Shown here: positions 48,366-56,729 of the stretch, one piece after another | Position numbering within the stretch: position 1 is the first letter of the stretch | How the letters are laid out: every line of letters begins with the position of its first letter | Assembly (NCBI GenBank): GCA_030431455.1 | Contig: JAUIJE010000019.1 | Span: forward strand, 113,434-177,433 | From: a bacterium | GTDB lineage: Bacteria > Myxococcota > UBA727 > JAUIJE01 | Reading direction: 5' to 3' | DNA length: 64,000 nt | Made by a program: the position numbers and the translations under genes | The notes under the pieces: model-generated | Told to the model about the DNA's origin: nothing | What the model saw: only the letters and a program-made list of their open reading frames with translations | Databases searched by the model: none

Positions 48366-49007
48366 TCAGGGGGTCCAGCCCGGCCCTTGGGCGGCCTGTT
48401 TGACCCAGTCAATGAACTGTTTCTCGTCGATGCCGCCGTCTTCGTACACATGGTAGTAGCGCGCGTTGGGGTCTTTTGAACCCTCGGGGGGCATCGGTTG
48501 GAGCCGCGTACCGTACAGGAACGAGACTTTCACGTACCGGGTGAAACAATGGTACGAGACAAAAAAGCCCTGACCGGGCATGCCGTAAAATGGTGAGTTC
48601 CAGCGCACGGCCTTTTCGATGCCGGGCGCGGCCTTGGTGATCAGCTTGTCGAGGCGCTTGCCCACGTCGTGTTTCCACCCCGGCATGGCTTCGATGTAGG
48701 CCTGCACCGGCCCGTCGCCATCGCCCTTGGCAATCTGGGGATTGCCCCCCGACAGCAGCGTCACGCCCCCTTTGCCCTTGGGCAACGAGGCCAACTTCTT
48801 CGCCAAGGCCTCCTTGCTCATGGCCTTCTTCTTCGTGGGGCTTTTCTTCGTGGCCTTCTTCTTCGTGGCCTTCTTCTTCGTGGCCTTCTTCTTCGTGGGG
48901 CTTTTCTTCGTGGCCTTCTTCTTCGTGGCCTTCTTCTTCGTGGGGCTTTTCTTCGTGGCCTTCTTCTTCGTGGCCTTCTTCTTCGTGGGGCTTTTCTTCG
49001 TGGCCAT
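48366..49007 (-). CDS. DUF1801 protein with histone H1-like Lys/Ala/Thr N-terminal tail
   Basis: 213 residues. Residues 1-62 are repeats of KKATKK and KSPTKK (12-bp DNA units), like the tails of bacterial histone H1-like proteins. Residues about 100-210 are a DUF1801/YdhG-like domain (IEKAVRWNSPFYGMPGQGFF, VKVSFLYGT). The tail probably binds nucleic acid and may target the domain to the nucleoid; this is inference. It lies in a same-strand group with the GFA gene and a GNAT gene. Confidence 0.82.
   Translation of the reverse strand: MATKKSPTKKKATKKKATKKSPTKKKATKKKATKKSPTKKKATKKKATKKKATKKSPTKKKAMSKEALAKKLASLPKGKGGVTLLSGGNPQIAKGDGDGPVQAYIEAMPGWKHDVGKRLDKLITKAAPGIEKAVRWNSPFYGMPGQGFFVSYHCFTRYVKVSFLYGTRLQPMPPEGSKDPNARYYHVYEDGGIDEKQFIDWVKQAAQGPGWTP
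48818..49003 (-). repeat. 12-bp repeat tract encoding the H1-like tail
   Basis: Units of CTTCTTCGTGGC and CTTTTCTTCGTGGGG (plus-strand reading) occur about 15 times, giving higher-order KKATKK/KSPTKK periodicity. The tract is likely to vary in length by slippage. Confidence 0.9.
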
Positions 49008-49027
49008 GCGGGCTCCTGGCGGTGGCG

Positions 49028-49441
49028 TCAGAGGTCTTTGACGAGGCGAAACTGCGAGTGTCCCGCGGGGAAGTTCTCGATTTCGAACGCGACGGTGTAG
49101 CCGAGCTTTTCGTAAAAGCCGCGGGCTTCAAAATCAAATGTGTTGAGCCGCGCGTGACCGCACCCGAGGTCCCGCGCCGCCGCTTCGGCCCGCTCCACCA
49201 GCCGCCGCCCCCAGCCTTGCCCGCGCAGGTGGTCGGTGACCCACAGCGTGTCGATCTGAAGCCAGTCCCACACGGTGTTGCAGCGGATGCCGGCGACAAG
49301 CGCGCCGTCGGCGTCTCGCACCGCAAAGTTGATGTCGCGCGGGTTGCGGGGCGGGGCAAATCGATCCGCGAACGCGAGCAGCCGCGCGGTGAGCGTTTTC
49401 GACTCCGATTCGGTCAGGCCCTCGTCGATGGTCAAGCTCAT
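49028..49441 (-). CDS. GNAT N-acetyltransferase
   Basis: A 137-residue acetyltransferase. Motif A is WVTDHLRGQGWGRRLVERAE, and motif B-like ARGFYEKLGYTVAFEIENF follows. There is no signal peptide. The domain is complete and of normal length. It is immediately upstream (same strand) of the DUF1801 gene. The acceptor is unknown. Confidence 0.85.
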   Translation of the reverse strand: MSLTIDEGLTESESKTLTARLLAFADRFAPPRNPRDINFAVRDADGALVAGIRCNTVWDWLQIDTLWVTDHLRGQGWGRRLVERAEAAARDLGCGHARLNTFDFEARGFYEKLGYTVAFEIENFPAGHSQFRLVKDL

Positions 49442-49529
49442 CTCGTCCTCCGGTGTCTTCGTCGTGCACGCTACCCAACCGGGTTGTGTCGCGTCCAGGA
49501 CCGGCGCCGCGTCCCGGTCTCCCAGATGC

Positions 49530-49895
49530 TCAGGTTCCGGGACCGTCGAGCGACGAGGAGAAATCCCCCCGCGCCCATCTCTTGGTCAGCGCCAGGTACC
49601 TCTCTTCGGGCTCGCAGGTGCGCCAGTCGATGTCGTGTTGGCGGCAGATGTACAGGTGGCCGGCAAAGCCGAGCGCTTGGTGGCCGACGATGAAGAACAG
49701 GGCATAGCTGCCCGCCCAGGCGAGCAGCCCCCAGGACACAAGCATGTAGAACAAGAACTTCCCCGGCTTTTTCCACTGGGGCCGAACGAACCGTCCCCCG
49801 GCGAATCGGTACCCCGCGAACCAGATCACCGCGGCGACAACGAGCAGGCCCCATTCGGCGGAGGACAGGTCGAACAGAAACGCCACGTGGTTCAC
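49530..49895 (-). CDS. Small integral membrane protein
   Basis: About 121 residues with three hydrophobic segments (WGLLVVAAVIWFAG, FLFYMLVSWGLLAWAGSYAL and FFIVGHQALGFAGHLYIC) and a charged C-terminus containing a Cys and two Trp residues. A GTG at 49895 or TTG at 49898 follows an AAGGGA site; longer in-frame starts add a low-complexity, non-membrane stretch. No family was recognised. Confidence 0.55.
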   Translation of the reverse strand: MNHVAFLFDLSSAEWGLLVVAAVIWFAGYRFAGGRFVRPQWKKPGKFLFYMLVSWGLLAWAGSYALFFIVGHQALGFAGHLYICRQHDIDWRTCEPEERYLALTKRWARGDFSSSLDGPGT

Positions 49896-50148
49896 CAAGG
49901 TCCCTTCGAACGCCGCTGCGTGAGGCGGACGCAGACCATACACCGCCGCCGCCGGCGGACAACGAGGGGGCGCGCCGCGGTCGCTGGCGGTGGCACGACG
50001 GGGGCATTCGGCCTGGCGTGGGCAAACGGCGTCGGCCAAAATGTGGCGTTGCTATTCATTGTTTGACCGGTGCGGTTGCCGGTTCGCACGCCCGCTCTTG
50101 ATCCGCCGGACCAAGAGCCGCCTGCAGTTGTCTGGGAACCTCCCTGGC

Positions 50149-50727
50149 ATGTTGCGTGTCCTTGTCGTCATGGCGCCGGCGCATTTGACCTTGGCCTCGT
50201 TGATGGTGCTCACCGGGCTGTTCGTGGGCATGAGCTCGCCGGCCCGAGGACAGACCCCGCCCGCATCGCCCCCCCTCGGGCCGATCACTCACCCGTTCGA
50301 GCGGCGCTTGCCACTGCGGACCACGTTCTGCTTTCGCACGTCGTCGATGGAGCCCGCGGCCCGCGACCTCACCACGCTGTCGTGCGACCGTGGACCCGGT
50401 GGTGGCGTCGTCTGCGAACTGACGCGGACGCGGAAGACCGCATCCGGGACCCATGCGCCTACCCGCCAGGTGTTCAAAGACCACGCCGCCTGCGAAGCCG
50501 GACTCATGGAGTGCAAAAATGAGTTCGGCCGGGCGTGGATGACGGTCGCGGCCACCGGGTCGTCCCTCCGCTTGTCACAGTGTGCGGGCTCTGCCGTCGA
50601 TGCGTGCGTGACGTATCGGATCGATCTCGGGCGGGGCAACCGCGTCACGCGTGTCTCGCGCCCCGATGACCGCGAGACCCGGGCCCGGTTGGTCGGTTGC
50701 CGGGTGCCGGCCCGCACGCGGAGGTGA
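50149..50727 (+). CDS. Predicted secreted protein, unknown function
   Basis: About 192 residues with a signal peptide-like N-terminus (LASLMVLTGLFVGMSSPARG). The mature part has six or so cysteines (FCFRTSSMEP, LSCDRGPGGGVVCELTRTRK, CEAGLMECKNEFG, DACVTYRIDLG) that could form disulfides. The start at 50149 (MLRVLVVMAP) was chosen for the signal sequence. It is divergent from the membrane protein gene. No homologue was recognised. Confidence 0.55.
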   Translation: MLRVLVVMAPAHLTLASLMVLTGLFVGMSSPARGQTPPASPPLGPITHPFERRLPLRTTFCFRTSSMEPAARDLTTLSCDRGPGGGVVCELTRTRKTASGTHAPTRQVFKDHAACEAGLMECKNEFGRAWMTVAATGSSLRLSQCAGSAVDACVTYRIDLGRGNRVTRVSRPDDRETRARLVGCRVPARTRR

Positions 50728-50758
50728 CCGGGCCGGCCGCCGATCGCCGCGTGGGTGA

Positions 50759-51340
50759 TTATCGTCTTCGGAGCTGTTTGATGCGCAGCTCGTTCGCGGA
50801 GTCTTCGATGAGGGTGGCCAAGCGCCGTTGTCGGGTCTCCTCGCGTTTGGCGCTCAACACCCAATGCACCGCTTGGCGCCGATACCCGGGGGGCTGGGCT
50901 TGGTAAAACGCCCACGCGCCGGCGGTCTTTTTGAACCGCGCCACCATCGGTGCCGGCAGCTTCCCGTCGAGGTCGGCGATGACGTACCCACTGTCCGGAT
51001 GGGCGTCCTTGTGCGCGTACGCGGCGAGACCCGCGGCCTGCATGCGGCCTTCGGCGATGAGCCGTTCGACGATGTCGATGTTCCGCCGGCTCCAGACGCT
51101 CTTGGGCTTTCGCGGGGTAAATCGGACGACGAAGCTCTCGTCATCTCGTGACTTGCGAACCCCGTCGATCCAACCGAAACAAAGAGCCTCCTCGACGGTG
51201 TCTTCCCAGGTCACGGACGCCTTCTTTGTCGCCTTTTTGTAATAGGCCACCCAGAGATGGTCCGCGGTGGTGTGGTGGGCGTCCAGCCACGACCGAAAGT
51301 CGGCCGCGGTCCGAAAAAAGGTCGGCGCGTGTTCAGGCAT
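50759..51340 (-). CDS. YdeI/OmpD-associated family protein
   Basis: 193 residues: FRSWLDAHHTTADHLWVAYY, EDTVEEALCFGWIDGVRKS, FTPRKPKSVWSRRNIDIVER and the C-terminal RRQAVHWVLSAKREETRQRR. It is paralogous to the protein at 26627 but lacks its lysine-rich tail. The start MPEHAPTFF at 51340 fits family length. The role is not known beyond a link of the family to antimicrobial peptide tolerance. Confidence 0.87.
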   Translation of the reverse strand: MPEHAPTFFRTAADFRSWLDAHHTTADHLWVAYYKKATKKASVTWEDTVEEALCFGWIDGVRKSRDDESFVVRFTPRKPKSVWSRRNIDIVERLIAEGRMQAAGLAAYAHKDAHPDSGYVIADLDGKLPAPMVARFKKTAGAWAFYQAQPPGYRRQAVHWVLSAKREETRQRRLATLIEDSANELRIKQLRRR

Positions 51341-51473
51341 CAAGTGGTCTCTACCAAAAACCGGCCCGGCGCTCCAGCGTCGGCGGTGGCGCGAGCCGGG
51401 TGGGACCGTGTCCAATGCTCAGGCAACGAAGAAACGCCCGGTCGGTTCCTTGCCGCCGCCGGGGCGTTGTGGC

Positions 51474-51806
51474 CTATGGCTCCGGCAGGATGGGCCGGCA
51501 CCCGGGCACACAGTCGAGATTGCGCGGGCCCGAACTGCCGAGGCACAACCAGCACTCCTGGTCTGCGGGACAATCAGCATCATTGTTTTCCGGGCGGCAC
51601 CCGATCCCGCAATGACCCCACGGTCCCAACCCCAGCGTCCCCCCGCTGTTTGCCTCCCAGTGGCAGATCCCGGGGTCTCCGCAGTCTTCTGTGGTTCTGC
51701 AGGGAAGGCCTTCGGTGGTGCAGGCGGCAGCCGCTGCGACGAGCATCCATCCAACCAGGGAGAAGACCTTGGCCGTGAGCCGGCGCGGGCCACTGAGCGT
51801 CACCAT
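51474..51806 (-). CDS. Small cysteine-rich lipoprotein
   Basis: 110 residues. The lipobox region is VAAAAAC near residue 29. The mature part has about eleven cysteines in patterns such as CRTTEDCGDPGICHW and DADCPADQECWLC. These CxxDxDC modules recur in the lipoproteins at 19620 and 52716. It is probably disulfide-bonded at the cell surface. The function is unknown. Confidence 0.65.
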   Translation of the reverse strand: MVTLSGPRRLTAKVFSLVGWMLVAAAAACTTEGLPCRTTEDCGDPGICHWEANSGGTLGLGPWGHCGIGCRPENNDADCPADQECWLCLGSSGPRNLDCVPGCRPILPEP

Positions 51807-51894
51807 GCCCACAGGTTACCGCGCCCCACGCCGCGGCGCTGTAGACAAACAGCGCCGTGACGCCTCAACGCCTCCGGACGCGTTCAGTTCGCGT

Positions 51895-52533
51895 TCAGTT
51901 CGCCTCACGCAAGGTGCGGCAGATGTTCGACGCCGCGTCGCGCGCGGTCACCGACGCGCCCGAGTACCAACACTGGTACAGGTTGCCCGTCTCGGTCTTG
52001 ACGATGGTTTGGGTTCGGTATTGCCGGTGGGGTTCGGGATTGAACGACGAGTCGATGGTGAAGCTGTTGGCGCGTTCCTCTTCAGCGTCGATCGCGGCGG
52101 CGTACATGTCGAGCGCGTCGGCGCGAAAGCCCGCGAAGTCCTTGGCGTCGAACCCATCGGCGGCCATCACCCAAACCGTGAAGGGCCCCTGTTCGCCTTC
52201 GACGATGAGGTCCACCGTTTGGCTGCGTTCTTCGCTCACCTTCTGCAGGGTCGTGGCGGGCAAGTCGATCTCGAGGCTGTGGGCGTGGCCCTGCACCGCA
52301 AGCCAGCCCTCGTCCGTCGGTTGGGGGGTCTGATCTTCCGAGGCGGGGGACGCGTCTTGTTCGGTCGCCTCAGGCGCGCCGTCGGCGGGGGCCGGGTCAG
52401 ACCCATCGTCGGCAGGGGATGGCGCCGGGTCATCGGCCTTCTTGGCGTTCTCGGTGCTGGCGCAGCCAGCCCCGGCGCCCACCGAGACGCCGAGAAGGGA
52501 AAGAAGCAAAAAGCTGCGGGTGGCGGACTTCAT
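51895..52533 (-). CDS. Predicted lipoprotein
   Basis: 212 residues with lipobox VGAGAGC at about residue 24. An Asp/Ala/Pro/Glu-rich linker (residues 25-75) leads into a globular domain (GHAHSLEIDLPATTLQKVSE, RQYRTQTIVKTETGNLYQCW) with two late cysteines that may form a disulfide. It has GGAGAAC upstream of the ATG and stands alone. No family was recognised. Confidence 0.75.
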   Translation of the reverse strand: MKSATRSFLLLSLLGVSVGAGAGCASTENAKKADDPAPSPADDGSDPAPADGAPEATEQDASPASEDQTPQPTDEGWLAVQGHAHSLEIDLPATTLQKVSEERSQTVDLIVEGEQGPFTVWVMAADGFDAKDFAGFRADALDMYAAAIDAEEERANSFTIDSSFNPEPHRQYRTQTIVKTETGNLYQCWYSGASVTARDAASNICRTLREAN

Positions 52534-52715
52534 GGGTGTTCTCCTTGAGCAAGTGCACCATTGGTACGCAGCGTTGGAGTTGGCGGCAACGGAAAGGCCC
52601 TGAAAGCGAGTTCAAGATTTGGGAGCGAAGCCCCGGCACGAATCGCGATGTGCCCACCCCCCAGCCCATGGGTGTGAGGCCCATCACGTCGTCGACGGCG
52701 AACGCCCGGCGTCGT

Positions 52716-53351
52716 TCAGAAGGGCGCCGCGCACTCGCAGAAGGGCTGGCATTCAGAGAACGCGTCACCGTCGGACAGGCACCCCACGTCCGCGCCGAAC
52801 CGCGCCTGGCAAGTCTCGTCGGCTTGGCACTCTTGATAGGTGCAGAACCCGTCAGCGGCGCAAAGAGGTTGGCCGCGCGCGGTGTACCCCGCGCCGCAAT
52901 CGGCGTCCGTCAGGCACGCCTTCATGCAGGCGCTTTGGCCTTGATTTCCCAGCGTACGGCAGAAGCCCGCGCCGGGCCCCGCGTCCTGGCCGTCGAGTGC
53001 GCAAGGCGCTTCCGCCGGTTCACAGGTGGAAGCGATGCGGCAAACCCCGTCGAGACCACAATCGTAGACCAGGCCGAGATCACCCTGCAGGGCCTCACAG
53101 TCGGAGGGCGCGGAACAGGTCCAGGGCTGAAACCGGTAGGACGTCCATTCCGTGCAGAGCGGTCCGGGGTTGCAGGTGGCGGCGTCAGGGAGCCCAGCGT
53201 CGAGGCCGGGGCCGGCCGCGTCAGGGACGCCCTGCGCAGCGTCGACCGAGAGCGTCGACGCGTCGAGCGGGGCAACGCCAGCGTCAGGCGAAGAAGAACC
53301 GGTGCAAGACACATTCACCACAAGGACGGCGAACAGGAACTGGACTCTCAA
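52716..53351 (-). CDS. Cysteine-rich lipoprotein
   Basis: About 211 residues from a TTG at 53351, chosen because GGAGGG lies just upstream and the signal peptide FLFAVLVVNVSC starts there. The linker after the lipidated cysteine is rich in Asp, Ala and Pro, with PDAG-type motifs. It is followed by modules CSAPSDCEALQGDLGLVYDC, CRIASTCEPAEAPC and ACLTDADCGAGY. The 16 or so cysteines suggest disulfide-rich surface domains. The function is unknown. Confidence 0.65.
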   Translation of the reverse strand: MRVQFLFAVLVVNVSCTGSSSPDAGVAPLDASTLSVDAAQGVPDAAGPGLDAGLPDAATCNPGPLCTEWTSYRFQPWTCSAPSDCEALQGDLGLVYDCGLDGVCRIASTCEPAEAPCALDGQDAGPGAGFCRTLGNQGQSACMKACLTDADCGAGYTARGQPLCAADGFCTYQECQADETCQARFGADVGCLSDGDAFSECQPFCECAAPF

Positions 53352-53499
53352 GGTACCCTCCGCGGCTTGTGTCAATGTACCGGAATGGTTGCCGGCCGCA
53401 CATCCGGCGCAGCATCCAGTTGGTTTTGACCTGACCAGCCCACAACCACAACACCCAGACCTGGTCGAGGCCACGCGACGGCGCGGGCACGCTGAATGA

Positions 53500-53528
53500 C
53501 AAGCACTTGGCAAGATGACAAGCGCTTG
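53500..53528 (+). promoter_or_regulatory. Tandem palindromic operator of the marR-like gene
   Basis: TGACAAGCACTTG ends at 53509 and TGACAAGCGCTTG at 53528, centres 19 bases apart (about two helical turns). The second contains a perfect CAAGCGCTTG palindrome. They end 13 bases before the ATG at 53542, where a bound regulator would block transcription or initiation, so autorepression is likely. Confidence 0.75.
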
Positions 53529-53541
53529 CTATCAAGCGCGA

Positions 53542-53985
53542 ATGGATCCGAGCAGCAATCATGGCTACCTGTTGTGGCAGCTGACGCACCTCATGCAGCA
53601 GCGCATGACGCGGGAGCTTGAAGAGCTGGACCTGAATCTCGTGCAGGTCGGCGTCTTGGTGCACGTCGCGGCCGGAGACTCCGTGTCGACCGCCGATGTG
53701 GCCCGCCGGACATTGGTGACCCCGCAGAACGCGAGCCTCACCACGAGGAAGCTGTCGCGGTTGGGTCTGTTGACGAGGGAGCCGCACCCGACCCACGGCC
53801 GGGTGAAGGTGCTCCGGCTGACGGCGAAAGGTGAGCGAATGATGGCGGAAGGGGTGAGCCGTCTTGCCGCGGTGGAAGCGGAGATGCTCGGCGGCTTGTC
53901 GAAGTCAGCCCGCGCGGCGCTGTTGCGCTCGCTCAAGATCTGCCTCGCGACCATGCGGGACAGCCAGGAGGAGGAAGGAAGATGA
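53542..53985 (+). CDS. MarR-family transcription regulator
   Basis: A 147-residue winged-helix dimeric regulator. VSTADVARRTLVTPQNASLT is the recognition helix region, TRKLSRLGLLTREPHPTHGR the wing, and the long C-terminal helices dimerise. The start at 53542 (MDPSSNHGYL) is used. The stop overlaps the start of an NAD(P)-binding oxidoreductase (ATGA), which is the probable regulated target. Two palindromes just upstream suggest autoregulation. The ligand is unknown. Confidence 0.88.
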   Translation: MDPSSNHGYLLWQLTHLMQQRMTRELEELDLNLVQVGVLVHVAAGDSVSTADVARRTLVTPQNASLTTRKLSRLGLLTREPHPTHGRVKVLRLTAKGERMMAEGVSRLAAVEAEMLGGLSKSARAALLRSLKICLATMRDSQEEEGR

Positions 53986-54617
53986 AGCTTGCGGTATTGG
54001 GGGCCACCGGGGCCACGGGTCGTCTGGTGGTCGACGTCGCTCTCGCGCGGGGACACGAGGTGGTGGCCTTGGTGCGTACGCCAACCAAGTTGATGCTCGA
54101 GCACGAGCGGCTCAGCGTTCGCCGGGCAGACGTGACCGACGCCGCCAGCCTGGAGGCGGGACTCGCGGGGACGGAGTGCGTGGCGTCGTGCATCGGCTCC
54201 ACCACGACGCGGCCGCCCATCACGATCTATTCAGCGGGGACCGCGAAGGTGTTGCAGGCGATGAGCGCCCAAGGGGTCAAGCGTTTCGTCGCGCTTTCGT
54301 CGGGGGGGCTGACCCTCGGCAGGGACCCGCACAATCCGTGGTTCTTCGACGCGGTCATCAAACGCTTCTTCCTCAAGCACGTATACGACGACATGCGGAG
54401 AATGGAGGAGCTCGTTCAAGCCAGTGACATTGACTGGACGCTCATCCGACCGTCTCGGCTCACCGACAAGCCGGGTGCGGCACCTCTTCGGGAGGTGGAG
54501 AATGGCTACACGCTGCCAAAGGGATTTTGGACCGCGCGGGACCGCCTCGCCGAGTTGGTGGTGGACAAGTGCGAGAGCGGCGACGCGTCCGGGAAAGCGT
54601 TGGGCGTCGCCAACTGA
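53982..54617 (+). CDS. NAD(P)-binding atypical short-chain dehydrogenase
   Basis: A 211-residue Rossmann protein. LAVLGATGATGRLVVDVALA is the dinucleotide motif, FVALSSGGL is an active-site region, and YDDMRRMEELVQASDIDWTL with IRPSRLTDKPG matches the BVR-B/YtfG-like NAD(P)H-binding family (NmrA-like). It may be a reductase or redox-sensing protein. It is translationally coupled to the MarR gene, so it is probably induced by the same signal. It is the last chromosomal-type gene before the repeat-rich region. Confidence 0.85.
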   Translation: MKLAVLGATGATGRLVVDVALARGHEVVALVRTPTKLMLEHERLSVRRADVTDAASLEAGLAGTECVASCIGSTTTRPPITIYSAGTAKVLQAMSAQGVKRFVALSSGGLTLGRDPHNPWFFDAVIKRFFLKHVYDDMRRMEELVQASDIDWTLIRPSRLTDKPGAAPLREVENGYTLPKGFWTARDRLAELVVDKCESGDASGKALGVAN

Positions 54618-54696
54618 AGTTAGGACGCGGATACATTTTCATTTTTGTGCCCCATCGGCCTGGTCTTTGTCGATTTGGGGCTGGGCGCGCTTCGGA

Positions 54697-54782
54697 CTAG
54701 AGCGCACCTCAAAATCATGGATGCGTGCGCTCGCCAGGGCCACGACGAGCGCCCGATCGGGCGTCTCGTCGCTGGACACTAG
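54697..54782. repeat. R2 repeat copy A: double-hairpin element bounded by CTAG
   Basis: An 86-base element beginning CTAGAGCGCACCTCAAAATC and ending GGACACTAG. The first hairpin pairs GAGCGCAC with GTGCGCTC, and the second pairs CGACGAG with CTCGTCG around GCCCGATCGGGC. The opening 20 bases are partly repeated just after it (CTAGAACACATCTCAAAATC). Copy B lies at 59218. It resembles a REP/palindromic unit. Confidence 0.8.
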
Positions 54783-54925
54783 AACACATCTCAAAATCGC
54801 CTTCGGCGCCTTCGAGCCGGGCCTTCTTCGCAGCGCATGACTTCGATGGGAGTCTGCTCGTTCGGCGTACGTGCCGCCTCACCCACCAGGTGCCGGTTTG
54901 TCCGCTGGCCCAGACGATTGAACAA

Positions 54926-55603
54926 TCAACGAAGACCCGAGAGGCACTCTTCCGGTGGCTCCCAGGTGAAGCCCGCATCAAACCAGGGGCCAGCGTCGGG
55001 TGCTTGGCATGGATTGGGCGGCGGTGGGGCCGGGAGACAGAGCGCATCCTCAACGCCGCGTTTCGGGATGGACGGTGGCGGCTGTTTGGCTGTGATGTCG
55101 GCATCAATGGCGGCCAAACTCGGGGCGATGTCGCGTTGCGCGTACTTGGGTGGCGTCTTGTAGAACGCGTGGACAAGAACATCCGTTGCCGGCGCGCACG
55201 GCGTCACCACAAGGGTCGAGAACCGCTCGAGAAAAAGCCAACCCTCGGAGTCCACGGAAGGACTGAAGGCAGACGCCACCGCAAACGCGGAGTAGACATG
55301 TCCAACGTGGAACTTCTCAGACCAGGTGCGGTGGACGAAGAAGTCCACCCTTCTGAGCTCGCGCGCATCGCAGTCAACCTCAGGAGGCAACTGGCAAGAA
55401 ACACTCTCCATGACTGAGACAAACAGCGCTTCGTAGGATTCAGCGGCTGCCCCAATGCTCTGTGTCAGCGCCGCGGGGTCAACGGGGTGTACTTCCGGGC
55501 CTTCGTCAAGCGGGCCTGGCGGTTCGGAGCCGGAGGCCCCAGCGCAGCCAGCCCCGAAACTGACGCTGGCGATGGCGACGATCAGACGAAAGCACCCTGG
55601 CAC
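54926..55603 (-). CDS. Cassette 1: predicted lipoprotein
   Basis: 225 residues from a GTG start, with signal peptide and lipobox FGAGC at about residue 20. The linker is Pro/Gly/Glu-rich. The domain has cysteines in ESVSCQLPPEVDCDARELRR, VVTPCAPATDV and two near the C-terminus. The C-terminal 40 residues are Pro-rich (LPAPPPPNPC). No family was recognised. Its start is 50 bases from element E1. It is the leftmost gene in the repeat-rich segment, and no element marks its 3' side. Confidence 0.65.
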   Translation of the reverse strand: MPGCFRLIVAIASVSFGAGCAGASGSEPPGPLDEGPEVHPVDPAALTQSIGAAAESYEALFVSVMESVSCQLPPEVDCDARELRRVDFFVHRTWSEKFHVGHVYSAFAVASAFSPSVDSEGWLFLERFSTLVVTPCAPATDVLVHAFYKTPPKYAQRDIAPSLAAIDADITAKQPPPSIPKRGVEDALCLPAPPPPNPCQAPDAGPWFDAGFTWEPPEECLSGLR

Positions 55604-55652
55604 ACGCGCAGCCTAACACACGGTGGAGCAAGCGGCGAGGGAGCCAATTGGT

Positions 55653-55933
55653 GTCCAATGCTCCAGAATAGCTGTCCGGAGCCAGGCACCGGAATCGCTT
55701 CGACCCGCATGTGGCCCGAAGGGCGCTCAACCCCAATCTTGCCCTGGCGGAGGACCCCGAGTCGCCGATGTGGCTCGCCAGGACGCACTCGCAGAGCGCC
55801 TCGTGAGCTCAAGTCGGAAGAGGCGCGTACGTGGCGCATCGTCCTGACCGGCATCTGCGCACAGCTCGTGCCGAGCTTCGCTGAGTCCGTGCGCGACCGC
55901 AGGGCCGACCCCATCGGCTATTCTCTATTGGAT
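55653..55933 (+). repeat. Element E1, full length (281 bp)
   Basis: Starts GTCCAATGCTCCAGAATAGC and ends GCTATTCTCTATTGGAT. The outer 7 bases and the AGAATAGC/GCTATTCT blocks are complementary across the element. The inner GCCAGGACGC arm is present, but its right-hand partner is partly diverged. Confidence 0.85.
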
Positions 55934-56017
55934 GACGGCGGCCGAAGCGGCACGGCACCCCTGATGTCCCATGAAGGGGGGCCGGCGTTCGAGAGCGGCC
56001 CATGCGGGATGCTTCCG

Positions 56018-56374
56018 CTATTCGGATATGAGCCAAGCGATTGCCAAGCCCGTCCCCATCTGGGCGCCCACGGCGGCGCCCACGAGGGAAAACCCGGCTG
56101 CTACGAGCCGGAGATCGACCGGACCGATGGGAAGCAGGAGGCTTCCATCTAGAGTGCCGTGTCTGGCGTACGCGACGGCCACGATGGCTGCACCAAAAAG
56201 AGCTCCGGTCACAACGGCCCCCGTACCGGCCAAGGCAACGGATAGGGCAGCCTTGGAGACCAGGTTCCATTCGGCGGCTTCTTCCTCCTGGCTGCGTTCA
56301 GGTACCGGCTCGACCGGCTGCACTGACGACGCGACGGGCCCCGAGACCAGCGCGCACAGCAACAAAACACCCAT
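56018..56374 (-). CDS. Cassette 2: small membrane protein
   Basis: 118 residues. An N-terminal signal-like segment (MGVLLLCALVSGPVASS), an acidic stretch (PERSQEEEAAEW) and then three hydrophobic segments (LSVALAGTGAVVTGALFGAA, LVAAGFSLVGAAVGAQ, GLAIAWLISE). The start at 56374 follows GGAGG. No family was recognised. It is the only gene between elements E1 and E2. Confidence 0.6.
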   Translation of the reverse strand: MGVLLLCALVSGPVASSVQPVEPVPERSQEEEAAEWNLVSKAALSVALAGTGAVVTGALFGAAIVAVAYARHGTLDGSLLLPIGPVDLRLVAAGFSLVGAAVGAQMGTGLAIAWLISE

Positions 56375-56543
56375 GGCTCCTCCGTGCGCGGTACGACGAA
56401 CCTGAGGAGGCGCCATTCAAGAAGGGAGCGGCTCTTCGGGTGTGCACGCGTCACGGCTGCTGAGGGCGGGCTGGGGATGCCTTCGGGGGCGCCAAGGCCA
56501 CAGGTTCCGCCGCTTTCAGATGCGGCAGACAATGCGCGCGTAC

Positions 56544-56664
56544 CGGAAGAGGCGCGTACGTGGCGCAGCGTCCCGGGGGAGCATCGGCGCACGACATACG
56601 CTCAGTTTTGCTCAGCTTTTGGGCAGTGCCGCAGGCCGGGTTCAGCCGCTATTCTCGATTGGAC
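56544..56664 (+). repeat. Element E2, 3' part only
   Basis: Conserved from CGGAAGAGGCGCGTACGTGG to the end CGATTGGAC. The 5' half, including the RNCCAAT end, is absent or diverged beyond recognition over the preceding 130 bases. Confidence 0.75.
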
Positions 56665-56729
56665 GCCACGACCCGAATGTGGCTGAACTCTGGTTGACGG
56701 CCCAGGTCGCCTCAGGCGAGGATCTCCCG

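Noticed and set aside
54697..54782. R2 copy A as an attI-like site at the left border
   Set aside because: It has no ATTRRRY or GTTRRRY box in the right place and a second copy lies inside an element, so it looks like an independent repeat.
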